Notes: generated from the sequence alone by a model not told the origin. 64,000 bases of DNA from Telmatactis stephensoni (GCA_029948255.1 JALIZF010001438.1:124001-188000); one strand, 5' to 3'. Shown: positions 21,084-35,959, counted from the first letter of the stretch. Made by a program: numbers and translations.

Positions 21084-21662
21084 ACCACCACTGAATTAAC
21101 GGCCTTTTTCAAATATTGCCCATCAGTGATAACAACAATTACATAATCTCACGAACAATCTTTTATGAGAATGACCTGTACAAACGGCATTTATATGATT
21201 CCCATTTTTTTCATAAAAACCTGTTAGTAAGCCACTACTTTCTTAACGGCAAGGAAGGGAGAGACTGTAAAGGAGGCACACAAAATCGCTCTCTATAGCG
21301 ATCCTAATCGTTCCGCTTTTTCCAAGAATATCCAGTGAGAAAGTACAATGAGAACGTATCCACTATTGACTCAGTACATTACTAATCATATATCCGATAT
21401 GCACAAATACTGACCCTTTCAAAATCATCGAACCTTAGAAGTTGAGACCGAAGTGTCTCCTGGGTACACTAGCAATATATGCATTTTCGTATTATCTATG
21501 AATTCGCTACATTATAATCGTGTTTGAAATAGCAAGAATTTGTTTGAGTCGCTGTTTGAAACGTCAACGTGCACGTATTTAATCATCTAATCAACTGTTT
21601 TCCCAATGTTCAATTTGGTCTCAGCTTCTATGTTTTTAAGGGTCAATGTTTGTGCAAATAGG
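21084..21662. other. Intergenic, nothing recognised
   Basis: No supported gene or repeat. Presumably contains the 3' UTR/termination region of gene B. No AATAAA close to the stop codon was found. Confidence 0.35.
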
Positions 21663-21932
21663 TATATAGCTATTTCAATTAACGTTGTCGCTGAAAAAAG
21701 CCTAAAGGCTAAAGCCTTTCAAATATCTTTTGTGTACTAACAAACTTCGCTGTAGGCTATCTACGATATTAAGGAATATGTGTCCAAGTTGTAGAATTTG
21801 CAAGCATACAGTGAGTTTCTTATTGTAATAATGTCACGGTGCGAAAACAAAAATCATGATTCTGCTCTCAAAGCTTTAGGCTTTAGGGTTTTTTTTTCCC
21901 GCAGCGACAACGTTAATTGAATTAACTATATA
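21663..21932. mobile_element. MITE with ~30-bp inverted repeats
   Basis: The ends TATATAGCTATTTCAATTAA(CGTTGTCGCTG) and (CAGCGACAACG)TTAATTGAATTAACTATATA pair. Inner words CTAAAGGCTAAAGCC and GGCTTTAGGGTTT also pair. Noncoding. Confidence 0.7.
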
Positions 21933-22064
21933 CAGATGCATCTCACTTTGACTTAGCTGAAAAATGCAAGGCATCAAGCAGGGATTTTTGTTTTACCGAG
22001 TCATGCAGAGCAAGGCGAAGAGTGTATCTGTACGTAATGTGTACGTATCATATATAGTTTTCTT

Positions 22065-22190
22065 GTCAGTGTGAAACGCACCGGCCAATCAGCGACGTTG
22101 TAGTTTCTGTAAACACATTCAGGCTTCTGCTGCAGCCATGCTGCGCTAATGCAGTTTTCACAGCCATACGAAAACTACTGTTTACACGCT
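22065..22190. mobile_element. Diverged CCGTG/CATACGAAAACTACT element
   Basis: Begins GTGTGAAACGCACCG and ends CATACGAAAACTACTG, the layout seen at 17985-18118. The interior differs. Confidence 0.35.
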
Positions 22191-23173
22191 GCGTTTAATG
22201 CTGTTGCTTTTATTGCATATACATCATTGAGTTATTATACTGTGGCCAAACTTCTGATTAAGGAATAATTCATTTTACTTTTTATCCTAAAAAGTATTAA
22301 AAACTTTTACACGAAGTACAGTGAAGGCATTTTTATTTGTCAAACCTAGCCTACTAGGTATATGAGCTTGGTCGTTAGTCAGGGAAAACAGGGAAGAGTG
22401 TCAATTTTACGAGAGAAAAAGATTTAAGACTTGGCCTCTAACCATTTGATTTGATTTGATTTATTTGCTTCACGTAGTCCGGTGTATAAGACGAGGAAAG
22501 GGAAATGAAGAAAGAAAGGGAGGGAAGAAACAGAAGCAGGGTGCAGTCATATTAGGATACTAAACAATCGCCCTCTTTTGATATTTTGATTGAGTTATCA
22601 AAACGGGGTTTCGGTCTAACGATGGATATATCGTAATTCACATTTTATTTCCCTGAGCGTCAAATTGAACTCACTGTCTGCTTTCACTCAACCTAAATAT
22701 CGAAAATGGGCTTTTAGAGAAGGTGCGTTTCTAACCAGTTTATTGCTGGGTTCAATCATAGATAAAAGCGGTACAAACAACAGATCTTAATAATGAAATC
22801 TTTAAGTTCATCAAATATGTCTGCCGTGCCGTCCCTTACACCCAGCAACAGTCACTTTCCACCTCTGCATTGGGGTACTAACTTGCTATTTTCAATATTA
22901 ATCAATTTTCAATATTGATAATTGGGTTATATGAGTTATAGGGCCATGTGTTGCTCAATGTTAGCCTCATTTGCGCATATTCTTTGTACTATTTGAAACC
23001 ACCCACGGAAAGACAAATGCATACGAATGAACCAGTAAGGTGTGAATGAACAAGGCAATTATTTTAGATTTCAACAGGTTTTTGGTCAAAGTTTTGACTA
23101 TTTACGCGAAATTGCGGCTGACATTGAGAACAAAAATCATACTCCTACAATTAATATATTGTTTAACTAACCA
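22191..23173. other. Intergenic between genes B and C
   Basis: About 1 kb with no gene. Holds a GATTTGATTTGATTTATTTG tract near 22450 and a purine-rich patch near 22495-22545. The two genes are convergent here. Confidence 0.4.
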
Positions 23174-23179
23174 TTTATT
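23174..23179 (-). terminator. Polyadenylation signal of gene C
   Basis: AATAAA on the minus strand about 52 bases after the PGD stop codon (23231-23233). Confidence 0.6.
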
Positions 23180-23230
23180 AAGTTGAATACGCGTTTCGTA
23201 TTCTTTTGTTGAGTACGAATGACGTCGCAC

Positions 23231-26200
23231 CTATGCCTGGTATGTCGTGGACGACACATTTCCCCCGTGGCCTGTCCAGTTGGTGTGGATAAAGTGGCCT
23301 GGGTTTGAAAGTAACTCGTACGTATGCGCACCGAAGTAATCCCGCTGAGCCTAGAACAAAAAGAAAAATGAGATGCAGGCTCACATTCCCTAATCTCTCT
23401 CAATACACATTTCGAGATTACAATACTCTCTCTCTCTTTTATTCCATACAAAAGGGAATTGACAACAGCACTATCGTAATGACTATAAAGGAGCAAGTCC
23501 ATTTGGTCTAACTTTTATTTTTCTCAGTTTGCCAAGACAAATGCATTTTGATTACAAGTATCTGGATTCTTTTGGTGTCGATTTTTCTTTTCTCTCCTTA
23601 TTTCGTTCATTTCTTTTCTCTTTTTTCCCTTTCTTTTCGTTTCTACTTCTTCTATCCTTTTTCCTTTTCTTTTCGTTTCCTTTCCCCTTCCTTTATTTCT
23701 TTACTTGTTTTTTTATCAATTTTTAGTCACAGGTGCACACGAGGGCTCCTCATGACAGCTCCATCATTCTTACACACATGCTCTGACGTTACGAAACAAT
23801 ATTCCGACCTTGCAGATGACATGCACCAGACATGCTTGAACCAATAGCTACAGTTTACAATACAGGTTCCTTGCGGCACACTATTAGGACAATTATTTGG
23901 GTATGAACATGCGAAACCAAACACAATGTTTTCTGATGGACATTTTGTATGAATGAGAAATCTCGGTCATGAGTTTATGACGGTGTTAGGCCAGTTAATT
24001 ACATGCTGTAACTTTATACGTAGCAACGGTACCGTTTGCTGTGCATTTTCTGAGCATCGCGCTCTCTATTTCCGCTGCCCTACCCCAGCTTTTTGTCGGT
24101 GAAGTACAGTGAGTTTGAGCTACGCAGTCGTAGGGAGACTGATTTGATGATGATGATGATGATGTTGATGATGATGAGAATGATGATGATGATGATGATA
24201 GTTGTTGTAGTGCTGGTAGTTGTGCATATGGTGGTGATGATAATGATGACTGCCTTGGCATTGACTTTTAGGGAGGAAAAAAAAACTAAAAAAGTCAAAA
24301 CAAGAACAAGGTTAGGAGAAGACACCAAAACTGTTGGAACAAACCTGAATGAGATTTGCAGGAAGAACGGCAGACCTACAAAAGAAAAAAAAATCATTTT
24401 TATCTGACAGAAATAAACTAACTGAAAAAAGTAATTTATGTATTCGCTTACCTGTAGCCATCGTAGAAAGCCAACGCAGTACTGAATGCTGGAGTAGGAA
24501 TACCTAACGTGACAGCAGTGGCTACTGTTCTACGCCATGAGTCCTGCAATCAAAAAGTTAACAGTTCATATTGGAAAGTTGCTTATAGCCATGGTAACGA
24601 CGATAGTGTCATTAACAATATTTCAAGTAGCACTCACGTTGTCAAAAAAACGGTCACAAAATATCTCTATACAAAACAGCGTCACGCTTATAATAGCTCG
24701 ACGAAACACCCCTATCCAACTCGAAAACGTTATAATTAGTGATGTGATCGAATAGTTTGAGTATGAGTTTGAAACGGACTGCGCCGTACCGTGACCGTGT
24801 CAGTGCGGACGTGTACCGTGCAGCGACCACAAATGTTAACGGTAGAGATGGCCACAAATTTCTTTCTGTTACTATTTCTGCCAATCTACTTTGAAAATAC
24901 CTGGCATTTGTGTATAGCATCTTTAAAGAAATCGTCTAAAAGCAAATTTTCAAGATGATGATTCTTCTCAAAGGCTTCTTTGATATTTCCAAGGAAACGA
25001 CTGTCGAAGTAAAACAGAATGCAATGCAGATGTAAGGATCGAAAACTGTAACGTTAAACACTGGACACTGGTACCCTACAACACAGGTGTCATTAAGGTC
25101 GTCACGCAACGCAACGCAACGCGTTGCGTGACAAACCTCAGTGTGTCTCGGTATCGGCTAGGATACCATCGCAACTCCCTTGACTTAGGTAACAGTCAAC
25201 TTCCATTTGTTTTAGACAATTGAAAAGGTCCCCATAAAAAACGTATTGAGTGATTTTTTTTGCCGGCACTTTCCGAGTTTTCTTACATGGCAGAAAAAAG
25301 AACACTGTATCAATCAACTGCCGTATGCCACAATATCACTACTGTTCGTACAATGTCACTTAGGCTGTTTTCACTGGCGCCACAAGGGTGGTAACTTGTA
25401 CATATTTTCCACAATGTTAAAATTGACTTTCTAATATCAATACCTGTACATAAATTAAAGATCACTTAAGCTGTTTTGGTGGATATCCCTTCAATTAATT
25501 TACAAAGGTGGCAACTTGTACGAATTTGACTGCACATATATATAATGTACTAACTGACCTTCTAATGATACATCCACCTCTCCACATCAAAGCTATTCCA
25601 CCGTAGTTCAAATTCCAGTTAAATACTTTGGCAGCTTCACGCATTAACATAAATCCTTGTGCATACGATACGATCTTGGATGCATACAGAGCCTAAAAAC
25701 AACAAGCATTAGGCATTAAGGATTTAGCCTACAGCCTACTATATATAGCTACATGTAGCAGTCAAATAACAATATTGAAAAATAGTGAATAATTACAAAA
25801 ATTAATGTTATACCTTTCTTATGTGCTCAACAAACTCTTTTTTATCGCCACTATACTTTGTGGTGGCAGGTCCATGAAGATGTTTACTTGCATTTACTCG
25901 CTCATCTTTTAGAGATGATAAGCATCGAGCAAAAACGGACTCACCTGGGGTGGGGTGGAAGAGAAAAAAATCACACGAAGAATTATTTCCCCCAGCCCCC
26001 CTCCCCAAATAAAAACATTCAAGAAAAAAAAGGTACTAAGACAGAAGAAAAGCAAGGCAGCCAACAAATGAACAAACAAGTGAACATGCAAGCAAACGTA
26101 AAAACAAACGTTAAAACAAACGAAAAAACAAACAAACGTAAAAACAAACAAACGTAAAACAAACGTAAAAACAAACAAACGTAAAACAAACGTAAAAACA

Positions 26201-29200
26201 AACAAACGTAAAAACAAACAAACGTAAAAACAAACAAACGTAAAAACAAACAAACAAACGTACAAAAAAAAAAAGAAACAGAGAAGCAAACCTTACCAAT
26301 CAAAGTCACTGGAATGCCATATTCCAATGCTGAAATGGCTGTCCATTTACCAGTTCCTTTCTGTTTGCAAATAAAAAGTATCCATTTCAAGTCAACAATA
26401 AAAGTAGTTGATGATATCATTTGGATAATACAAATATGAACATGTGAACAGTGCATTACTAAAATTTCTATACCTGTCCTGCAGAATCTCGTATTTTTTC
26501 CAACAAAGAAGTACCATCCTTGTCTTTGTAAGCGAGAATGTTTGTGGTGATCTCAATGAGAAATGAATCTAATTCACCTTTGTTCCATTCCTCAAAAACC
26601 TGATAAGCAAAGGATAATTACAGTTATTTGGGAATTTAATTAAGGATTTTTACTGATTAAAAAGGAAAGGAAAGGGAGGAAAGTGGTAGGGTGGGAGTAG
26701 GATGATGCAATTATGCTCTATTATGCGCCTAGAGCAGATTTTGGATAGGCGCTATATAAATGATCATTATTATTATTATATATAAATTGAACCAAAAACT
26801 TTTTGAAAAATGATCTGAAATTGAATTTGACTTTCAACATTATAATGTAGACAATATGAGAGCCAAGGAAAAATCCCTCAGTGGAAATTCCAGTTCTGGA
26901 AATTGACTGATCAGCATGGAACATCCAAAAACAAGAAATGTCATCTTGTGGAACATCTGCTTATGAACCAAAGTACGTCTGTGTAGAATGCTAGGGTGAG
27001 GCTAAATGAAGAAGGTAAAGTCACTTGGCACTCAATTAGTAAATCAAAAAGCTGAGAAGGATGTGCACCAAGGTACTTTAACTTCCTCTTCTATTCTCTC
27101 TTTTATAAAACAAACATGGACTCACATACCTTACTTATTTCATCAGGATCCATACCAAGAGCATCTTTCATTAAATGATAAGCTTCACAGCAAAGCTAAA
27201 GTGGAGAATTCAGTGAAAAGTTCATAAGAAGATTGAGATATACAAATTGAATGAAAGGGAGTAGGACATTATTTTTTTAACACAATTTTATGTATAATAT
27301 AAGCAAATTTTAGCAATAAAAATGAGATCCACCCATTTAGAGTATGGAAGAATTTTATTAGTAATAACAAATTCTTAATATTCTAATAATATTTCTTTTA
27401 TGATCTATTAATACAAGTACAGTGTAATAACAATTAAGTACCTGCATGTCACCATATTCTATTCCATTGTGGACCATTTTAACAAAATGACCAGAACCAT
27501 CACCTCCAACCTTAAGATCAAAAATCAATATTACATCATGCACTTTTACCAGATAACTAGAGCTCAAATGGGGTCCACTAAACTAGTCATGGCCCTTCAG
27601 GCACACCCACACTTTGGGGAGCAAAGGAAATTTAACATTTCTGAAGGGCAGCAGTATTATTCATTCTGTGATGGAGTATGGATTTTTAAACTCTGGCACC
27701 ACACATTACATTAAACAATTATTGATTATTAATTAATCATTAATAAATAATAATTAACTCACCCAGTCACAACAGGGATCACTTCCAACTTTAGCAGCAA
27801 TGGACTGGAAGATTTGCTTGATATGAGGCCTGTTCAAAAAACACATTTATTAATAAACAATAAACACATAATCTTAGCAGGTTGTGTATGGTTCCAGGCA
27901 ATACATGTATCTATGGCAACCATGGAGGGAATTTGTAATCAGACCTTCATGCACACCCCACTATAATTTTCAATTGTCCTCTAAACTATCATTTTGTTCT
28001 TCCTTTGACCCCCACCCCATCCCCTGTAGAAACTTCCAATTCTCTCCATATTTGGTAAAAGGTACATTGTATATTTTCTGGAACTACACAGTGTAAATCT
28101 AAAACTCACCAAGCTTTGTCTGAGCCACCAGGCATTAATGATGGTCCATAACGAGCACCATCTTCCCCACCACTAACACCACTGCCTACAAACAGAAGGC
28201 CGCGTTCTTCAAGAGCTTTACAGCGCCTCTGGAAGTGGAAAATGAAAAACAAATAAGTTGATGAACTTAATGAAGAAACGCTACATGTATATTCAGAGTC
28301 TGCTAGCTGGCCAAGAGTTAAAAAATAAAGGGCTGGAGTTAATTAAATATTCTTAATGTCCAATGTACAAATAAATTATCACGACCCTCTCTTTGCTCAA
28401 GTGCAGGCACTGCAGTCTCTAGCCAGTGCCTGTAATCTATCAGTTGTAAGTAAAATACACAAATCTTACAATGGAATCCTTGTATTCTGAGTTGCCACCA
28501 TCAATGATGATGTCTCCTGCTTCTAGAAGAGGAACCTTAAGTTGACAAAAAAAAAAAAAAAGAATTATGATTACAAGAATAAAATTACATGTGATCATTA
28601 ACATTCCATTTGACACTCTGTATTATGTATGTACCACCATTGCATTGAGCAAGTTGCAGAAAAGATTGCAGATGTAAGTCTCCCCATCTCAGCAACTCAC
28701 AGTGCAACCAAAAATTGCCTCGCAAGTTGCAGAAAAAAAGCTGAATGAACTCCTACTTTTTGCAAACACTGTGAAGCTGTTGCAGCATGTACAGCTATAA
28801 ACACAGTATCTAACAACTTACAAAAGCAATCACTGACACAAATGGCCAATCAGAGAGCAATTCCTCTACACCGAAAATTCAATCTGAAGTTTTCTTCCAC
28901 TATAAACAAAGCATTTACATTTTTTATGTTGACATACCAGTTTGTCAATAAAGGCATCTACTGCAGCACCAGCTTTCACCAATAGCATAACTCTTCTAGG
29001 TTTCTTCAGTTTAGAAACCATTTCTTCCAGGGAGTGTGCACCAATGATATTGGTTCCTGAATAAATTAAAACATAAATATATGCTTTTAATCAGCTTGAG
29101 CCCTGCGCCGCTCTGTGGGTTGTACGTTACTAGTTGATCTTAGTTCTCTGGAACTCAGTTCTTGACTAATTATGTACATGTATATTAACAGTATATTAAA

Positions 29201-32200
29201 AGGGAAAAATTAAAGACTTTGTACTTGATTCATTGTTTAATTGTTAATGTTATTGTTAATTTAATTCAATTTATGTTAATTTTAATTTAATTTAATTTCA
29301 TTGTTAATGTTAATTTTTCCCTTTTAATATACTATCCGCTCCTTAAATGTCGAGCACTCTTGACTAGAAAAACATTCTACTGAAGTTCACATCATATTCT
29401 ATATTAATAGTATATATTATCACATTCCACTTGATCACCATACAATAAACACTGAGGACACATACGACATGTAAAACCATATTATGTACTTGATTAAGTG
29501 CTGTCCCAAATTGAAAGCCACCCCTGATTAAGCTCCTCATCTGAGAGCAAAATCATTAATAAGTGCTGCCCTAAGAGTTAGTACATTTACATGATTGTAC
29601 AGTATAGCAAAACCAAGGGTGATCAAGTCACAAATCTTCCAATTGATGTATACCAATTTTATACATGCACATAATGTATCAACAAAAGACAGTTAAGTGC
29701 TGCTCAGTTTTCTTGCAATCGTCTATTATCATCCCCTCATGTGGGGGTCTGAAAGGTTTTTACTGACCTTTGGCTTCATTTGCAAGAAAATGATCAACTT
29801 TCTCCACAGTTCTATTGAATGCACAAACCTGCAAAATACAGACATTTGAAGGGTTCCCTGTGAAATTGACCTCAGTGACTTCTTGATGGATGTCCAGAAT
29901 AACTCACTTAGGCCATTTTCACAGGGAATCCTTCATTTCATTCAATCAGCCCATTCAATTCCATTCAATTCCATTCTATTTTACCTTGCCTATGCAATTT
30001 TTATTGTTTTTTTTTCTGCTCTAATTTATTTCAGGTGTTAGTGTTTTTGTTCATGCATGATTAAGGTATTTAAACTGAGTTAACAGATTAACATTTAAGA
30101 CCTCATGAATTTGCATGCAGTCACTTGTAAATAGACCTAATATTTCCCAAGATAATGTGCTTGAATGATCATGCACAGAGGAAGGTGAGGTTGGAGTGCA
30201 TGCAGTAACTGTATGGATTTGAAAACCCCCAGCCTGCAGACTTAATTGAATCTATTGTTATGTGAGCTGATATAAATTGGTGCAGGGATTACTAATAATG
30301 CATATATACTATATACAACTGATACAACTCATGTGCCCTCTTTAAACCTACGGCGGTAGTCTCTGGTCGAGCCTTAATTTTTCCACCTTACAGAGGCACC
30401 ATGATACCAATTAGACCCAGAGACTATAATGACAGTACACTGTACTTGTACAGGAAAGTCAAAACAAGGCACTACCTATGGAGGTGTTCATCTACAGCTA
30501 CTACATAGATGTATTTGTACATGACATTTCATGAGACCACATGATAGACAAAACAATTTTCTGTCTCTTGACAAAAACACCTTTTATGCAAACATTCTTA
30601 TTGTTTCATCTTCCACACTGGAAGACAAGCTTCATGACTTTAATGTAAATAAAACCAGACGATAATCCCTTTTAATACTATTACAAAATAATCGTAACTC
30701 AATATACTCATATTCCAGACAATATGTCCAGGCTAGACTGTAAATATAACACCATACAGTCTGTATATACTGTAACATTAAACACCCACATTCAAATTCA
30801 AAACTCATGCTCTTCTTATAGGGGCTTGTAATACTATTACATTTCACTGTCAGTCTGATGTTGTATTAAGGACTGGACAGATTGTCTGGAAATGGGTGTA
30901 TTGGGTTACAAGTAATAGTATTACTGACAGTTGATTTCACTAACTTTGCCCCCTTCGATTCTAAACTTTGTTCAAAAGTTCGCAAGTTCATTTGAAACTT
31001 CCAAATTTCTTTCAATGAATTGTAAGGTGTTTACAATACGATTTTGAATATTTCCACAAATTTCATCCAAAAACAGTTACAAACTGCATTACTGGAATGA
31101 TAATGATGACATGGATCAACACACACAAAAAAATTGTGGTTTTTAGTTGGAATTTCAGGAGATATTTGAATTCTGAATTCATGTAATATCACATTATGGT
31201 TCATTCAACAAAGTTTGGAAGTTTCAAACAAACTTGGGAACCTAGCTCAATGAACAAAATGTCGGAATCTTAAGGGGCAAAGTTTTGAGAAATCAACTGT
31301 AAGAGATTTTATTGTCTGCTACAGGATCATTTTGTTTGCATTTAAGTCATCAAGCCATGTTCTCTGTGATTAAATCAGAGAGAGAAATATTACCATTAAG
31401 GACAATTTACTTTATAACTTCAAAGGACACGACGTGATGTACATTTCACTTGTTTTGATACCCATGCAAGGATTATACATACAAATTTAAATGTAATTTA
31501 ACTCGTTTCCATATAACTGTATAGAGTGACTCAGCAATTTGTATCATTCACAGGGGATCTGTTAAGATTTTTAGCCCAAGGGCATCTGGCTTTGACAGAT
31601 ACATAACAAAACTAAAGATATTTATCATCAAAAGTTGGAATGAAATTGTCAAAACCCTGAGCAAGGTTGCGTTTATAGCCAGTCACTTTGCCCGGTGCTC
31701 ATCCCTTTAATAGCAAATCCACTGTATTCAGCCAAGTCAACAATACCACTATAATTAAAAATATGCAAATAGCTTGGCCTTTGCATAAATTGAGCAAACA
31801 TTATACTTCTCTATCAATGACAATGTACACACTGATATTTTTGTGGTTTTGGTACTTACAACAAAACCATGGTCGTTCATGTTCAAAATCAAGTTTTGAC
31901 CCTGAAACATTAATCAAAAATAAATCACATCGTTATTTTTCAGTCAAAGATCTAATAATCATTTAATATTGTACTTTGTACTGACAATTGTGCACACTTA
32001 TCAGACAGGTTTTCATCATCATGCATGGTCAGGGTACGGCTATGTTCTCTCTCCAGTGGGTACACGTGTTTTTAACTTGGCCATGCTATCACATTCAATT
32101 ATTTTTCTTTCTTTTAGAAGAATAGTTGGAATCATTAAGTATTCATATGCATTAATGTAACTTGGGAAAGTTTTCAGTGCAAATTGAAGAGAAATTCTAC

Positions 32201-32576
32201 AGTAATTGCGTGACTATATCTCCTCGCCCAGATTTGCACAAATATAAAATGTCTCTTCGCCAACTGACTTGGTTAGCAATTCTGCTAACAAGCTTACCAT
32301 GACTGCAAGTCCGATCAAAGCGATGTCTGCCCTGCAAAACACAAACAGAGAACTGAGAAAACCATTTATTTTGATTTGATTTTGCATGCATCATTTCTCC
32401 AATTGACTGATCGAACTTCGATGCCTCAACTTAGCAAAGTTCAAGTTTCTGAGCAAAAAAGCACAATATTTGCAACCTGAGATCCTAACTGCAAGTCCCA
32501 GAACTAAAATATTAACTAATTTAGGTAGCTATACAATTAGTAAAGACGATTTCTTTTCTTACTTTTTGTCCGCCAT
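23231..32576 (-). CDS. PGD: Gene C: 6-phosphogluconate dehydrogenase, decarboxylating, 18 exons
   Basis: Oxidises 6-phosphogluconate to ribulose 5-phosphate and CO2, making NADPH, in the cytosolic pentose phosphate pathway. Exons from the 5' end on the minus strand: 32563-32576, 32298-32331, 31860-31901, 29768-29828, 28938-29056, 28470-28535, 28110-28228, 27763-27829, 27442-27510, 27130-27195, 26474-26599, 26297-26360, 25814-25944, 25559-25692, 24901-25000, 24452-24543, 24345-24375, 23231-23350. The sum is 1455 nt, or 484 aa, within one residue of the human enzyme. It has the NADP fold motif GLAVMG (12-17), [23 protein letters not shown], catalytic Lys and Asn in KMVHN (185-189), and the family signature with KGTGKW (262-267). 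The C-terminal tail is [19 protein letters not shown]. All introns are GT..AG and the frame is intact. The very short first and second-last exons (14 and 31 nt) are easy to miss in automatic annotation. Confidence 0.97.
24146..24250. repeat. (ATG)n microsatellite
   Basis: Imperfect GATGAT units in the last intron of gene C. Gives a spurious Met-rich reading frame. Confidence 0.85.
24760..24835. repeat. CCGTGACCGTG-type element fragment
   Basis: GTTTGAAACGGACTGCGCCGTACCGTGACCGTGTCAGTGC matches the left part of the element at 17985-18118. The right end is missing. In a gene C intron. Confidence 0.5.
25107..25132. repeat. GCAAC palindrome
   Basis: ACGCAACGCAACGCAACGCGTTGCGTGA: three direct CGCAA units followed by an inverted one. 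Hairpin in a gene C intron. Confidence 0.4.
26085..26268. repeat. AAACAAACGTAAA minisatellite
   Basis: Alternating units AAACAAACGTAAAAAC and AAACAAACAAACGT, about twelve in all, in intron 12 of gene C. The reverse strand reads as open Phe/Val/Cys-rich frames that are repeat artefacts. Confidence 0.85.
26715..26785 (+). mobile_element. LINE/SINE 3' tail with (ATT)n
   Basis: GCGCTATATAAATGATCATTATTATTATTA is the typical 3' terminus of L2-type elements and SINEs that share their tail. The body is absent or unrecognisable. Intron 10 of gene C. Confidence 0.45.
29191..29332. mobile_element. Fold-back element in gene C intron 4
   Basis: GTATATTAAAAGGGAAAAAT (29191 onward) and its reverse complement (to 29332) form perfect 23-base arms around an AT-only centre. 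Confidence 0.55.
30927..31300. mobile_element. TIR element in gene C intron 3
   Basis: The ends ACAGTTGATTTCACTAACTT and AAGTTTTGAGAAATCAACTGT are imperfect inverted repeats of about 26 bases including GGGGCAAAG. Inner CAAGTTCATTTGAAACTTCC and GGAAGTTTCAAACAAACTTG also pair. Length 374 bases, noncoding. Confidence 0.6.
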
Positions 32577-32680
32577 ATTGGTTCTCTTCCAGACGACTCG
32601 AACACTGTCAAGGTTCAGTGATTTGAATATTCATGACACTGCTACTTCCGGTTTGGGATACCGGAAATGAGTATCGACAA
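32577..32680 (-). promoter_or_regulatory. Putative promoter of gene C
   Basis: Immediately upstream of the PGD start codon lie two ETS-type core sites in opposite orientation, ACTTCCGG (32644-32651) and CCGGAAATG (32661-32669). The first codons overlap ATGGCGGAC. There is no TATA box, consistent with a housekeeping promoter. Confidence 0.4.
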
Positions 32681-32699
32681 ACAACAGGGAACCCAAGCT

Positions 32700-33110
32700 A
32701 TGTTACGAAAAATCTGATCGATTTTTTTTTCTTTTCTTTTATCAGAAGTTATCAGATACTGGAAGCCAAGTGAGATATATGCAGTGTATATTCATCTCAC
32801 CCCATAGAAAATACAGCCAATCAGAAAGCAGGAAAGTTGTTGTATATTCAATGGTACCTTATTTTTTATGGTGTAGGACAAATAAGTTATAGTTTCTTGT
32901 GCCATACCGTAGATATCCTGTGTCACTTGTATTTTCTTACTATGCACACTTGCCTAAAGGCTCGTGTATACTAGCTGAAATACAAGTTACTGGTTAGATA
33001 TTCCATGGTATGCTACTCGAAACCCTTGTATAACTACTATATATCTCAGTGATATATCTAATATCTATAGCCTTGAATTGTTATGTTATGCTACAGTATG
33101 CAATATAATA
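32700..33110. mobile_element. Dispersed element, copy 1 (second copy at 38764-39080)
   Basis: ACAGCCAATCAGAAAGCAGGAAAG, TTGTATATTC, AAGGCTCGTGTATACTAG and CTTGTATAACTACTATAT occur in the same order as in 38764-39080, with moderate divergence. Noncoding. Confidence 0.6.
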
Positions 33111-33467
33111 TGTTTATTTAGTACCACATTTGAGAGTTTTTTACAAGATTTTTGAATATAAAATTAGGTACAAGCTACCTATAACTAAAGATTAAGATAG
33201 ATAGCTAACTATTTTATCAAACTTTACAAGATTTGGTCAATGTTATGTACTGATAGATTTAGGTACAAATAAATAAAATACTACTTCCAAATACTACTAC
33301 TAAATACTACTTCCCTCATATTCCCAAGCAGTCTGTATGGAGAACACTTGCAACCTCCCAAGTACTTTTCAAAGAAGACAGAATGTTATTTATTTTTTAT
33401 TGTATTTATTTAAAGAAAAAATTCAAGCAAATTATCACTGAGTAATTTTGGTACACATGGTGCAACT

Positions 33468-33540
33468 TAGTCTCCTTCACAGCTGTTATTAGTCTAGCTT
33501 GGAATGGGAGCTAGACTAATAACTGCTACGAAGGAGACTA
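33468..33540. mobile_element. Compact 73-bp palindrome
   Basis: TAGTCTCCTTC...GTTATTAGTCTAGCT pairs with AGCTAGACTAATAAC...GAAGGAGACTA over nearly its whole length, leaving a loop of about 10 bases. A MITE-sized hairpin between genes C and D. Confidence 0.65.
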
Positions 33541-33671
33541 GGTGCAACTTTGTTGTGCATAGTTATGCATGATGTTACAGGACATGTTGCTTCATGTGTC
33601 CAGACCTCAAGCAAAATCCTTAATATACTATGGTAAAATACCATCTGTAAATGGTATTGTCTATTTATCAA

Positions 33672-34100
33672 TTAGACAACAGAAAGCTGCACACCCATGG
33701 TGTTATAGATGTACGAGAGAAAATATAAAGAACGATTAACAAACGTAAGAGTGGCACAAGGTGTAGCCAATTGGGACTTTAGTTTATTAATCTTCAGTTC
33801 TTTATATTTTCTCAAGTGCTATAACGCAAATATTATGGGCAAGTGGCTTTCTGTTGTCTAACTGATTTATAACAGAGCCTAGAATGTTAAAAACGGAGCC
33901 GTGCAGCCCATATAGTTCATAGATTTTTCAGCCAATCAGAGCACGTGTTATTATGTGTCACCATCTGAAATTAAATGAACGATTTGATAAAGATGATGAT
34001 GAAGATAGTGCGTACGCAGTGCCGCCATAGGCAAATAATTCATAGCTTTCTGGCTAATCAGAGCACGCTTAAGATTGTAGCTATATGTTATAATAATGAA
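33672..34100. mobile_element. Composite element, related copy at 43850-44015
   Basis: Two parts. 33672-33861 has ends TTAGACAACAGAAAGC and GCTTTCTGTTGTCTAA, with an inner palindrome containing AAAATATAAAGAAC. 33975-34100 (CGATTTGATAAAGATGATGATGAAGATAGTGCG ... AAGATTGTAGCTATA) is about 85% identical to the reverse complement of 43860-43970. In the second copy the TTAGACAACAG end is joined to that body, so both parts probably belong to one family. Confidence 0.6.
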
Positions 34101-34149
34101 TATATAACTGTATTAACTGTCTATTAATTAATATAATTGTATTAATTGT

Positions 34150-35813
<1,664 letters not shown>

Positions 35814-35959
35814 GTTGTTGTGTTTCTTGACTTGGGAGATCTCTATGATAGATTTTGCTTTTTGTCAACAAACTCTTTATGCCACTTATGGAGTAGAAAA
35901 ATTTTGTTACGCAAGAATGGCAACCGCTGACAATAAACAGAGACAGCAGTAGAACACAG

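Noticed and set aside
23529..23847. Phe/Ser-rich frames
   Set aside because: Pyrimidine-rich tract in a PGD intron, low complexity.
24093..24407. Met-rich frame (+)
   Set aside because: ATG microsatellite inside a PGD intron, antisense to exon 17.
25909..26456. Phe/Val/Cys-rich frames on the minus strand
   Set aside because: Translation of the AAACAAACGT minisatellite joined to PGD exon 12.
31688..31966. 92-codon frame (+)
   Set aside because: Overlaps PGD exon 3 in antisense; no independent evidence.
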